Counted from the stretch's first letter, positions 1 through 5,870 are shown. The stretch is 8,291 nucleotides of DNA from Lachnoclostridium sp. UBA6475 (GCA_002435545.1 DJNB01000101.1:1-8291), one strand, 5' to 3'. Program-made: numbers and translations. Notes: a model not told the origin generated them from the sequence alone.

Positions 1-330
1 AGACGAGTTGAGATTCCCAAACCAGATGGTGATGTGCGAAAGCTTGGCATACCAATGGTGGTAGACCGTACACTTCAACACTTGGCTTCTGTTTTGGGAA
101 GAACAGTGTATTGTGTGGACAGCTGGTGTGATTGGTTTCAGATGGAAGAAATTCGCAAGGGCTTAGAGATGTCTCTGAATGTCAGCAAAAGCAAATATGC
201 AGATTACGGGATCTCTTTTGATAAAATGTGCCAGATTCGGAAGGGACTCAAACGACGACACGATGAATATGCGTATGATATTTGCCGCCATCATTATGAG
301 CGTTATCAAAGGAAGAAGCATATCGGATGA
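1..330 (+). pseudogene. Chimeric remnant: group II intron RT fragment joined to helical-repeat fragment
   Basis: An open frame enters from the left edge and runs 109 codons to a TGA at 328-330. The first 23 residues (nt 1-69), with RVEIPKPDG and KLGIPMVVDR, match the conserved early block of group II intron reverse transcriptase/maturases. Such proteins normally continue with several hundred residues including the YADD active site and a maturase domain, all absent here. After about residue 28 the sequence changes character. Residues 44-55 (DWFQMEEIRKGL) and 73-83 (FDKMCQIRKGL) are two copies of a short helical repeat with I-R-K-G-L at 28-residue spacing and Y-A-D between them; I recall such repeats from hypothetical proteins on clostridial conjugative elements. 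The end is basic (HHYERYQRKK). The simplest reading is a deletion junction between two mobile-element genes. A functional chimera is less likely. No start can be placed because the frame is cut by the window edge; a GTG at 34 has no convincing ribosome-binding site. Confidence 0.55.
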
Positions 331-434
331 TTATTACCGGAGAATGTGGTGTATTTTCACCGAAGCTGATGGAGTCTTTTAGAAAGGTGCGTCCGGCATT
401 TGAAAAGCTGGCAAATAAGAGTTTCCGAAAGTAG
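327..434 (+). CDS. Small 35-codon ORF, unrecognised, possibly a remnant
   Basis: The ATG overlaps the TGA of the preceding frame (ATGA at 327-330), which would allow coupled translation. The product has 35 residues with a Ser-Pro-Lys-Leu-Met-Glu-Ser-Phe-Arg-Lys segment followed by VRPAFEKLANKSFRK, a basic amphipathic, helix-like stretch, and ends at TAG 432-434. A purine-rich GGAAG lies about 11 nt upstream. I do not recognise the family. The composition looks protein-like rather than random, so it could be the intact tail of a small mobile-element gene or the C-terminal remnant of a larger protein in another frame than the repeat fragment. Nothing here supports a function. Confidence 0.3.
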   Translation: MIITGECGVFSPKLMESFRKVRPAFEKLANKSFRK

Positions 435-474
435 ACTAAAACTTGATAAAAACAAGCAAAAATGTTTAAAATAT

Positions 475-516
475 AGAAAAACAGAAGTGAAAACATGTTT
501 TTGCTTCTGTTTTTCT
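475..516. terminator. Long perfect hairpin, probable terminator after the remnant genes
   Basis: Nucleotides 475-487 (AGAAAAACAGAAG) are perfectly complementary to 504-516 (CTTCTGTTTTTCT), a 13-bp stem. The 16-nt loop contains a second palindrome (AAAACATGTTTT, 490-501) that could extend the stem. The arms are A-rich on the left and T-rich on the right, so the U-tract is partly inside the stem and could serve either strand. It lies 41 bp beyond the last stop codon of the left-end frames. It could also be an end or hairpin of a mobile element. Confidence 0.55.
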
Positions 517-604
517 GGTATAACTTAAAAACATGTTGTGATTTTGTAATATCACTTTATTAAATTAAATAAAAACCACATATATGCTTCATAATCATAA
601 GCAA

Positions 605-635
605 AAATACAAATCCGCTTGATATAAATACAAAT
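605..635. repeat. 10-bp direct repeat, two copies 21 bp apart
   Basis: AAATACAAAT occurs at 605-614 and again at 626-635, a start-to-start distance of 21 bp, or about two helical turns. The pair lies roughly 60-95 bp upstream of the predicted amt transcription start, a spacing compatible with an activator binding two sites on one face of the DNA. The sequence is A/T-rich, so a chance match is possible. Confidence 0.35.
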
Positions 636-662
636 ACTGACATTTTGACTAGAAAAAACTGT

Positions 663-690
663 TTGACAAATTAATTTTATTAAGTATAAT
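663..690 (+). promoter_or_regulatory. Sigma-A promoter for amt
   Basis: A perfect -35 box TTGACA (663-668) and a perfect -10 box TATAAT (685-690) are separated by 16 bp. Transcription should start near 697, giving a leader of about 64 nt before the ATG at 761. The flanking DNA is strongly A/T-rich. I found no clear GlnR-type operator (TGTnAn7TnACA) next to it. Confidence 0.85.
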
Positions 691-746
691 GACAGCATGT
701 TGAGTGAAAGAAGCTAGCAGACTTAACAAAAGAATTTGACGAGATG

Positions 747-752
747 AGGAGG
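747..752 (+). promoter_or_regulatory. Ribosome-binding site that sets the amt start
   Basis: AGGAGG at 747-752 lies only 2 nt before the ATG at 755 but 8 nt before the in-frame ATG at 761. Normal spacing therefore favours 761 as the start codon. Confidence 0.8.
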
Positions 753-760
753 AAATGATT

Positions 761-2536
761 ATGACAGAAGAAATTATGAATGCAATTTCAAGTGAAGTCT
801 ACGGCGTCTGGTTCTTGATCGGTGCGGCACTGGTATTCTGGATGCAGGCAGGATTTGCCATGGTGGAGGCAGGTTTTACCAGAGCAAAGAATGCCGGAAA
901 CATTATCATGAAAAACCTGATGGACTTCTGTATCGGTACAGTCGTATTTATTTTCATCGGTTACAGTTTATTGTGTGGTGAAGATATCGGTGGTTTTATC
1001 GGAAAGCCAACCTTGAATATTTTCACGGATTATGCAAACTTTGACTGGCCTGGATTCGTATTTAACCTGGTATTCTGTGCGACAGCAGCAACCATCGTAT
1101 CCGGTGCCATGGCAGAAAGAACGAAGTTCGTTTCTTACTGTATTTATTCAGCAGTTATTTCAGCAGTTGTTTACCCGATTGAAACCCACTGGGTATGGGG
1201 CGGTGGCTGGTTAGCTCAGATGGGCTATCATGATTTTGCCGGATCTTCCGTTATCCATATGGTAGGTGGTCTTACCGCATTGATCGGTGCCGCTTTACTC
1301 GGACCTCGTATCGGTAAGTTCGTAAAGAAGGATGGCAAGGTAACAAAGGTGAATGCCTTCCCTGGTCATAACCTGGTAATCGGTGCTTTGGGTGTATTTA
1401 TCCTCTGGTTTGGCTGGTATGGATTTAACGGTGCAGCCGCAACCACAACAGATCAGCTGGCAAGTATTTTCTTAACGACAACAATTGCTCCGGCAGTTGC
1501 AACCGTTGTATGTATGCTGTTCACCTGGATTAAATATGGTAAGCCGGATGTTTCCATGTGTCTGAATGCCTCCCTTGCCGGTCTGGTAGCGATCACAGCA
1601 CCTTGTGATGTAACCGATGCGTTCGGAGCAACCGTTGTCGGAGCAGTTTCCGGTGTACTTGTTGTATTCGGTGTATGGCTTCTTGATTACAAATTACGTA
1701 TTGATGACCCGGTTGGAGCCGTGGCAGTACATATGATGAATGGTATCTGGGGTACTTTGGCAGTTGGTCTCGTTGCTACGGATACAGCACCAACGTATTC
1801 ACTGGCAGGTGCCAATGGCGAGAAACTTCTCGGATTCTTCTATGGAGGCGGGTTTAAGCTTCTCGGTATTCAGCTTACCGGTATGCTTTGCACCGCATTG
1901 TGGACAGCGGTTACGATTACGATTACATTCCTTGTAATTAAGAAAACAGTCGGTCTTCGTGTTAGTGCAGAAGAGGAAATTGCAGGACTTGATGCAACAG
2001 AACACGGTTTGGAATCCGCTTATTCCGGATTTGTTATCTCGGATAGCGTAAATACAATTGGTGACAGCGCACTGGCAGCAATCGCAGCATCGACACCGGA
2101 AGTCGAAGAGAAGAAAGTTCCTATGGATGAGGCAGTTCCGGTACAGGTTCGCGAGCCAAAAGAGACACTGGCGTCCGATGTCAAATTGTCAAAAGTTACT
2201 ATTATTTGTAAGCAGAATAAGTTTGAGGATCTGAATACCTCTCTTAATGAGATCGGCGTCAAAGGTCTGACCGTGACACAGGTACTTGGATGTGGTACTC
2301 AGAAAGGAAAAGCAGAGTATTACCGTGGTGTACCGGTTGAATTCTCCCTGCTTCCTAAGATCAAAGTCGAAGTTGTTGTAAGTGCCGTACCGGTGAAAGT
2401 GGTTATTGATGCAGCCAAACAGGCATTGTATACCGGACATATCGGAGATGGTAAGATCTTTGTATACGATGTTGAGGATGTTGTCAAAGTCAGAACAGGT
2501 GAAACCGGATTTGATGCTTTGCAGGATGACAAATAA
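761..2536 (+). CDS. amt: Ammonium transporter (Amt) with fused C-terminal PII domain
   Basis: Ammonium channel of the Amt/MEP/Rh family in the cytoplasmic membrane, 591 residues from the ATG at 761. Residues 1 to about 400 form the hydrophobic channel. It shows GAMAER (115-120), the family signature around DFAG (158-161), and the twin pore histidines at about 166 (VIHMVGG) and 324 (AVHMMNG). A cytoplasmic tail with GLDATEHG (409-416) follows, as in other Amts. After a roughly 50-residue linker rich in Ala, Glu and Val, residues 475-591 form a complete PII (GlnB/GlnK) domain. It has the T-loop region (TQKGKAEYYRG), the B-loop TGHIGDGKIF (558-567) and a final VKVRTGETG. PII proteins bind ATP/ADP and 2-oxoglutarate and plug Amt channels when nitrogen is plentiful; here the regulator is covalently tethered. 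The position of E. coli GlnB Tyr51, the uridylylation site, is Val (about 526), while the Tyr46 equivalent is kept. No separate glnK is adjacent. The gene is monocistronic, between its own promoter and terminator. Confidence 0.95.
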   Translation: MTEEIMNAISSEVYGVWFLIGAALVFWMQAGFAMVEAGFTRAKNAGNIIMKNLMDFCIGTVVFIFIGYSLLCGEDIGGFIGKPTLNIFTDYANFDWPGFVFNLVFCATAATIVSGAMAERTKFVSYCIYSAVISAVVYPIETHWVWGGGWLAQMGYHDFAGSSVIHMVGGLTALIGAALLGPRIGKFVKKDGKVTKVNAFPGHNLVIGALGVFILWFGWYGFNGAAATTTDQLASIFLTTTIAPAVATVVCMLFTWIKYGKPDVSMCLNASLAGLVAITAPCDVTDAFGATVVGAVSGVLVVFGVWLLDYKLRIDDPVGAVAVHMMNGIWGTLAVGLVATDTAPTYSLAGANGEKLLGFFYGGGFKLLGIQLTGMLCTALWTAVTITITFLVIKKTVGLRVSAEEEIAGLDATEHGLESAYSGFVISDSVNTIGDSALAAIAASTPEVEEKKVPMDEAVPVQVREPKETLASDVKLSKVTIICKQNKFEDLNTSLNEIGVKGLTVTQVLGCGTQKGKAEYYRGVPVEFSLLPKIKVEVVVSAVPVKVVIDAAKQALYTGHIGDGKIFVYDVEDVVKVRTGETGFDALQDDK

Positions 2537-2564
2537 TAAAATTGTATTATCATAAGTGTAAAAT

Positions 2565-2612
2565 AAAAAAGAATGGTTTCATTATCATTAAGATAATGAA
2601 CCATTCTTTTTT
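2565..2612. terminator. Bidirectional intrinsic terminator between amt and the beta-helix gene
   Basis: GAATGGTTTCATTATC (2571-2586) pairs with GATAATGAACCATTC (2592-2606), a 15-bp stem with one bulged T and a 5-nt loop. It is preceded by six A and followed by six T, so it carries a U-tract in both directions. It lies between two convergent genes and can end both transcripts. Confidence 0.9.
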
Positions 2613-2615
2613 ATG

Positions 2616-2633
2616 GTGCGCCCGGCGGCGCAC
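2616..2633. repeat. GC-rich 6-bp inverted repeat next to the beta-helix stop
   Basis: GTGCGC (2616-2621) and GCGCAC (2628-2633) form a perfect 6-bp GC-rich stem with a 6-nt loop, two bases beyond the minus-strand stop codon at 2636. No U-tract follows it directly, so it may act as an RNA 3'-end or pausing structure ahead of the main terminator, not as a terminator itself. Confidence 0.5.
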
Positions 2634-2635
2634 GT

Positions 2636-3871
2636 TTATTCGTCTATTTCATATTTATCGTAATGTTTTTCACTTCTTGCGATGTACAGAATATCTTTGT
2701 GATTGATCGCGAAATAGCGGAGAATGCAGTTCTCACCCAAAGTATTATTTTTCATGCTTGCAATGCTTGTTCCGGAGATGCTGTTGTAAGTCGCTGCATA
2801 TCTGGCGGCGATATCACCGGCACCTTCTTTATGTCCTTTGGCGTAAAACGGCATATAAACGCCATCAATCTCATTTTCAGAGATGTCCGGATCGATCACG
2901 CCGCCACGCATATAAATAGCAAATTTTTCCATCTGAATATTATCTGTGTTCCAGCCCTTTACGTTATCGATCGTATTTCCTTTCACGACAGCATTTTTCC
3001 AGTTTAACATCATGATCGGACTCTGGTCAGAATCTTTAAAAGTGCAGTCAAGAACTTTCACATTGGTATGGTATTTGTTCGGTGAAAAACGATGGGTATC
3101 AATGCCTCGGTACAGGTTATAAAAACCGCAGTTCTGAATGGTAACATTGAGAACCGGTGTCTTGTCAAATTTGGAATATTGTCCATTGAAACCATCGGTT
3201 ACTTTGTCCGGAGTATCGAGGTTGATCGCACAGCGTTCTCCGTTCAGATTGTTTTTAAACGTACAATTTTGAATCATAACATTTTTAGAAGCGATGGCTT
3301 CGATAAAATGTCCGTCACGCAGATTGGTAAAGGTAATGTTATCAATCAAAACATTAGTACAGTGCGGTATACGGATTGCTTCGCTCTTGTTGCAGCCGCT
3401 CAGATTCATAATAACTTTTCCTTCGCCGATAATCTTTATATTTTTTTCACCGTTGTATTTTCCAACAATATTTTTCTTATTAATGCGGGAACCGCGTACA
3501 CATTCAAACATAACATGGCTGGCTTTCAGTTGTTTTGTATGGGAGTTGCTGAGCTTATTCATGACAACACCATTTTTCAATATGATTTTTACGTTAGAAG
3601 GAACTAACAATGCATTGCTGATGTTATATGTCCCTTTTTTGATCGTCAGCGTTCCGCCGCCTTTTTTAGACATCTCATCAAGGTAAGAACGGATTGTGAG
3701 ATAATGCTTGGTATACTTATTGTATACTGGATTTTTAACGTACTTGTTTTTGTAAGGTTTACTGGAAGGGCTTACCGTAAAATTCTTTTTTGCCTGTGCC
3801 GGCGCAGAGAATGCCATGGCAAAAGCAGAAAATAAAAGCAGAAGCCCCAGTAGTTTTGTGAAATGTTTCAT
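2636..3871 (-). CDS. Secreted right-handed parallel beta-helix protein (pectate-lyase-like fold)
   Basis: 411 residues. The start at 3871 has a strong AGGAGG about 10 nt upstream. The N-terminus is a signal peptide: MKHFTK, a Leu/Phe/Ala-rich core, and a likely cleavage site after AQA at residue 27, with no lipobox cysteine, so the protein is probably exported. Residues 58-105 (KKGGGTLTIKKGTY, then VPSNVKIILKNG) are the usual opening of pectin-lyase-superfamily beta-helices. Repeated coil motifs follow: NVLIDNITF (173-181), NVMIQNCTF (197-205), NVTIQNCGF (242-250) and NVKVLDCTF (270-278). Such folds occur in polysaccharide lyases, glycosidases and phage tailspikes. I cannot assign catalytic residues or a substrate, so an enzyme on plant or mucosal glycans is only inferred. 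Residues beyond 340 look like a C-terminal cap. It starts 20 nt after prfC with no terminator between them, so it is probably co-transcribed with the release-factor gene, an odd pairing. Confidence 0.85.
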   Translation of the reverse strand: MKHFTKLLGLLLLFSAFAMAFSAPAQAKKNFTVSPSSKPYKNKYVKNPVYNKYTKHYLTIRSYLDEMSKKGGGTLTIKKGTYNISNALLVPSNVKIILKNGVVMNKLSNSHTKQLKASHVMFECVRGSRINKKNIVGKYNGEKNIKIIGEGKVIMNLSGCNKSEAIRIPHCTNVLIDNITFTNLRDGHFIEAIASKNVMIQNCTFKNNLNGERCAINLDTPDKVTDGFNGQYSKFDKTPVLNVTIQNCGFYNLYRGIDTHRFSPNKYHTNVKVLDCTFKDSDQSPIMMLNWKNAVVKGNTIDNVKGWNTDNIQMEKFAIYMRGGVIDPDISENEIDGVYMPFYAKGHKEGAGDIAARYAATYNSISGTSIASMKNNTLGENCILRYFAINHKDILYIARSEKHYDKYEIDE

Positions 3872-3891
3872 GATAAGAAAACCTCCTTTAG

Positions 3892-5487
3892 TTATTCGTT
3901 ATTCTGGCTTACTTCACTTAAGACCAATCCCTCATTCCGGTCTAAGACAGTCTGAATGCTCCAAGGGTGTGTAAAGAGCAGCAGAGGGCGTTCTTTAAAG
4001 TCTTTGACACGCTTGGCATCCGAAGTAAGTGACAGCCTGTTTACATCAATGTCTTCGTTTTCAATCCAGCGGACATGCTCATAAGGAAGCTGGTCCATGC
4101 GGATTTCTACGTTGTATTCGTTTTGCAGGCGGTATTGCAGCACCTCAAACTGGAGAGCACCGACAACGCCGACGATGATCTCTTCCATACCGGTATTAAA
4201 TTCCTGGAAGATCTGAATCGCACCTTCTAGTGCAATCTGTGTGATTCCTTTCATAAACTGCTTACGCTTCATCGTATCGACCTGACGCACACGGGCGAAA
4301 TGTTCCGGTGCAAAAGTCGGAATACCGGCAAAACGGATCGGTTTTTTGGATTTGCATAACGTATCTCCGATGGAAAAGATACCGGGATCGAAAATTCCGA
4401 TAATATCGCCGGCGTATGCTTCATCCACATGTTTGCGTTCTTGCGCCATCATCTGCTGCGGCTGAGAAAGACGGATCTTTTTGCCACCCTGCACATGGGT
4501 CACTTCCATGCCGGCTGTAAATTTGCCGGAGCAGATGCGCATAAATGCGATACGGTCGCGGTGTGCTTTATTCATATTTGCCTGAATCTTAAAGACAAAG
4601 GCAGAAAAATCTTCCGAAAATGGATCGATGACTTCGTCTCCGGACATACGTGGGAGAGGAGAAGTAGTCATCTCCAGAAAGTGCTGTAAAAAGGTTTCCA
4701 CACCAAAATTTGTCAGGGCAGAACCAAAGAAGACGGGAGAAAGCTGTCCGGCACGTACTTTTTCCAGATCAAATTCGTCGCTTGCGCCATCCAGTAATTC
4801 GATCTCATCGACCAAAATATCATGATATTCCTTTGTGATCAGGTCATCCAGTCCGCTGTCACCCAATTTCGCTTCGATGGATTCGATTTTATGTCCGTTG
4901 TCCGAAGGAAGAAAACGGGAGATGGTCTTGGTATTCCGGTCATAAACTCCCTTGAAATTCTTTCCGGAACCGATCGGCCAGTTGATCGGACAGGTGCGGA
5001 TCCCCAGTACATTTTCAATCTCATCAATCAGTTCAAACGGATCTTTTGCCTCGCGGTCCATTTTGTTGACAAAGGTAAAAATAGGAATCCCGCGCATGAC
5101 ACAGACTTTAAACAGTTTGATCGTCTGTGCCTCGACACCTTTGGAACCATCGATCACCATGACGGCAGAATCCGCAGCCATCAACGTACGGTAGGTATCT
5201 TCAGAGAAATCCTGATGTCCCGGGGTATCCAGAATATTGATGCAGAATCCATCATAGTTAAACTGTAGTACAGAGGAAGTGACGGAAATTCCTCTTTCCT
5301 TTTCAATCTCCATCCAGTCAGAGACGGCATGTTTTGCGGCCTTTCGTCCCTTGACGGAACCGGCAAGATTGATCGCCCCTCCATATAATAAGAACTTTTC
5401 GGTCAAAGTTGTTTTTCCGGCATCCGGATGCGAGATGATGGCAAACGTACGCCGCTTTTCAATTTCCTGTTTCAAATTGTTACTCAT
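3892..5487 (-). CDS. prfC: Peptide chain release factor 3 (RF3), GTPase
   Basis: 531 residues, close to the usual RF3 length (E. coli about 529). RF3 is a translational GTPase that recycles RF1/RF2 from the ribosome after peptide release. GTPase motifs are intact: P-loop HPDAGKTT (20-27), switch-I RGISVTSS (65-72), DTPGHQDF (87-94) and NKMD (141-144). The segment WMEIEKERGIS is typical of RF3 and separates it from EF-G. Downstream sequence such as GSALTNFGVETFL and HFARVRQVD, and the tail IRMDQLPYEHVRWI, match the RF3 C-terminal domains. The ATG at 5487 has a moderate GGAG about 11 nt upstream. The gene sits behind tRNA-Gln on the same strand, and I find no convincing promoter in the 129 nt between them. 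Expression may depend on readthrough of the tRNA terminator or on a promoter too weak to see. It is followed 20 nt later by the beta-helix gene. Confidence 0.97.
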   Translation of the reverse strand: MSNNLKQEIEKRRTFAIISHPDAGKTTLTEKFLLYGGAINLAGSVKGRKAAKHAVSDWMEIEKERGISVTSSVLQFNYDGFCINILDTPGHQDFSEDTYRTLMAADSAVMVIDGSKGVEAQTIKLFKVCVMRGIPIFTFVNKMDREAKDPFELIDEIENVLGIRTCPINWPIGSGKNFKGVYDRNTKTISRFLPSDNGHKIESIEAKLGDSGLDDLITKEYHDILVDEIELLDGASDEFDLEKVRAGQLSPVFFGSALTNFGVETFLQHFLEMTTSPLPRMSGDEVIDPFSEDFSAFVFKIQANMNKAHRDRIAFMRICSGKFTAGMEVTHVQGGKKIRLSQPQQMMAQERKHVDEAYAGDIIGIFDPGIFSIGDTLCKSKKPIRFAGIPTFAPEHFARVRQVDTMKRKQFMKGITQIALEGAIQIFQEFNTGMEEIIVGVVGALQFEVLQYRLQNEYNVEIRMDQLPYEHVRWIENEDIDVNRLSLTSDAKRVKDFKERPLLLFTHPWSIQTVLDRNEGLVLSEVSQNNE

Positions 5488-5523
5488 AAATGATCAAACT
5501 CCATTCTTCTTTCTGATAAATCA

Positions 5524-5567
5524 AGTAACTATTCAGGAACAGCGGTTGGAAGTCTAAAATAGTTACT
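5524..5567 (-). repeat. 10-bp inverted repeat in the prfC leader
   Basis: AGTAACTATT (5524-5533) is perfectly complementary to AATAGTTACT (5558-5567), with a 24-nt loop. It lies between the tRNA-Gln terminator and the prfC start, ending 36 nt before the ATG. No U-tract follows on the minus strand (the next bases are TGATTTATC), so it is not an intrinsic terminator. It could be a leader RNA stem, a protein-binding site or a small dispersed repeat of REP type. Confidence 0.5.
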
Positions 5568-5569
5568 AA

Positions 5570-5609
5570 AACAAAAAGCTCTGAACAACTACTGCCATTC
5601 AAAGCTTTT
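5570..5609 (-). terminator. Intrinsic terminator of tRNA-Gln
   Basis: Read on the minus strand, AAAAGCTTTGAA (5609-5598) pairs with TTCAGAGCTTTT (5585-5574), a 12-bp stem with one G-U wobble and a 12-nt loop. It is followed by a T-rich tail (TTTTTGTTTT). It begins 7 nt beyond the mature 3' end of the tRNA. Confidence 0.8.
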
Positions 5610-5616
5610 CTCATAA

Positions 5617-5688
5617 CTGGGCTACAAGGATTCGAACCTTGAAATGCTGGAGTCAGAGTCCAGTGCCTTACCGTTTGGCGATAGCCCA
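5617..5688 (-). tRNA. tRNA-Gln, anticodon CUG
   Basis: A complete cloverleaf can be folded. The acceptor stem TGGGCTA (5688-5682) pairs with TAGCCCA (5624-5618). The D-arm is GCC/GGC, the anticodon stem CTGGA/TCCAG carries loop CTCTGAC (anticodon CTG), and the T-arm CAAGG/CCTTG carries loop TTCGAAT. The discriminator is G and the first pair is U1-A72, both typical of glutamine tRNAs. CCA is not encoded. The anticodon reads CAG; many bacteria rely on tRNA-Gln(UUG) alone, so this is likely an additional isoacceptor. Confidence 0.95.
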
Positions 5689-5707
5689 ATGTCAACCGAC
5701 AAGTGAT

Positions 5708-5736
5708 ATTATACAACAAGAAATTTTAAAATGCAA
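5708..5736 (-). promoter_or_regulatory. Sigma-A promoter of tRNA-Gln
   Basis: On the minus strand TTGCAT (5736-5731) and a perfect TATAAT (5713-5708) are separated by exactly 17 bp. Transcription should start about 12 nt before the tRNA 5' end. An A/T tract directly upstream (5737-5760) could act as an UP element. Confidence 0.85.
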
Positions 5737-5793
5737 GTGTTTTTTTCAAAAAAAACAAAAAAATTTTATTTCTTATTAAAAGGGCAAATTCTC

Positions 5794-5822
5794 TTGACAA
5801 GTTTGAAAAATTTGTATACAAT
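5794..5822 (+). promoter_or_regulatory. Sigma-A promoter of guaB
   Basis: A perfect -35 box TTGACA (5794-5799) is followed after 17 bp by TACAAT (5817-5822); TATACA (5815-5820) with 15-bp spacing is an alternative. A ribosome-binding site AAGGAG (5854-5859) lies 11 nt before the ATG. No PurR-type CGAA box or purine riboswitch was seen in the short leader. Confidence 0.8.
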
Positions 5823-5838
5823 TTTATAAATATACAAA
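5811..5838. promoter_or_regulatory. 8-bp inverted repeat over the guaB -10 region
   Basis: TTTGTATA (5811-5818) and TATACAAA (5831-5838) are perfect inverted repeats separated by 12 bp. They overlap the -10 box and the predicted start site, a position where a repressor could block initiation. The A/T-rich context means it may be chance. Confidence 0.35.
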
Positions 5839-5870
5839 AAAGATTAATAAGAAAAGGAGAGACGAAAAAA

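Larger units (their letters stand above)
435..754. other. Intergenic A/T-rich region between mobile remnant and amt
   Basis: About 320 bp without a credible gene. It holds the long hairpin at 475-516, a 10-bp direct repeat at 605-635, a near-consensus sigma-A promoter at 663-690 and the amt leader with its ribosome-binding site at 747-752. A tiny frame MLSERS (697-717) begins at the predicted transcription start, has no ribosome-binding site and is not considered real. Confidence 0.7.

Noticed and set aside
697..717. Possible leader peptide MLSERS before amt
   Set aside because: The ATG coincides with the predicted transcription start, has no ribosome-binding site and is followed by no attenuator-like structure.
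435..754. GlnR or NtrC-type operator for amt
   Set aside because: No TGTnAn7TnACA-like or GC-N-TGCA palindrome could be matched convincingly in the A/T-rich sequence.
3092..3607. 171-codon plus-strand frame opposite the beta-helix gene
   Set aside because: The repeated Ile/Asn content mirrors the beta-helix coils on the other strand; no ribosome-binding site and no promoter.
4822..5268. 148-codon frame opposite prfC
   Set aside because: It is antisense to conserved RF3 GTPase sequence, without initiation signals.
5823..5870. Purine riboswitch or PurR box before guaB
   Set aside because: The leader is under 50 nt and A-rich, too short for a riboswitch, and contains no CGAA-type PurR box.
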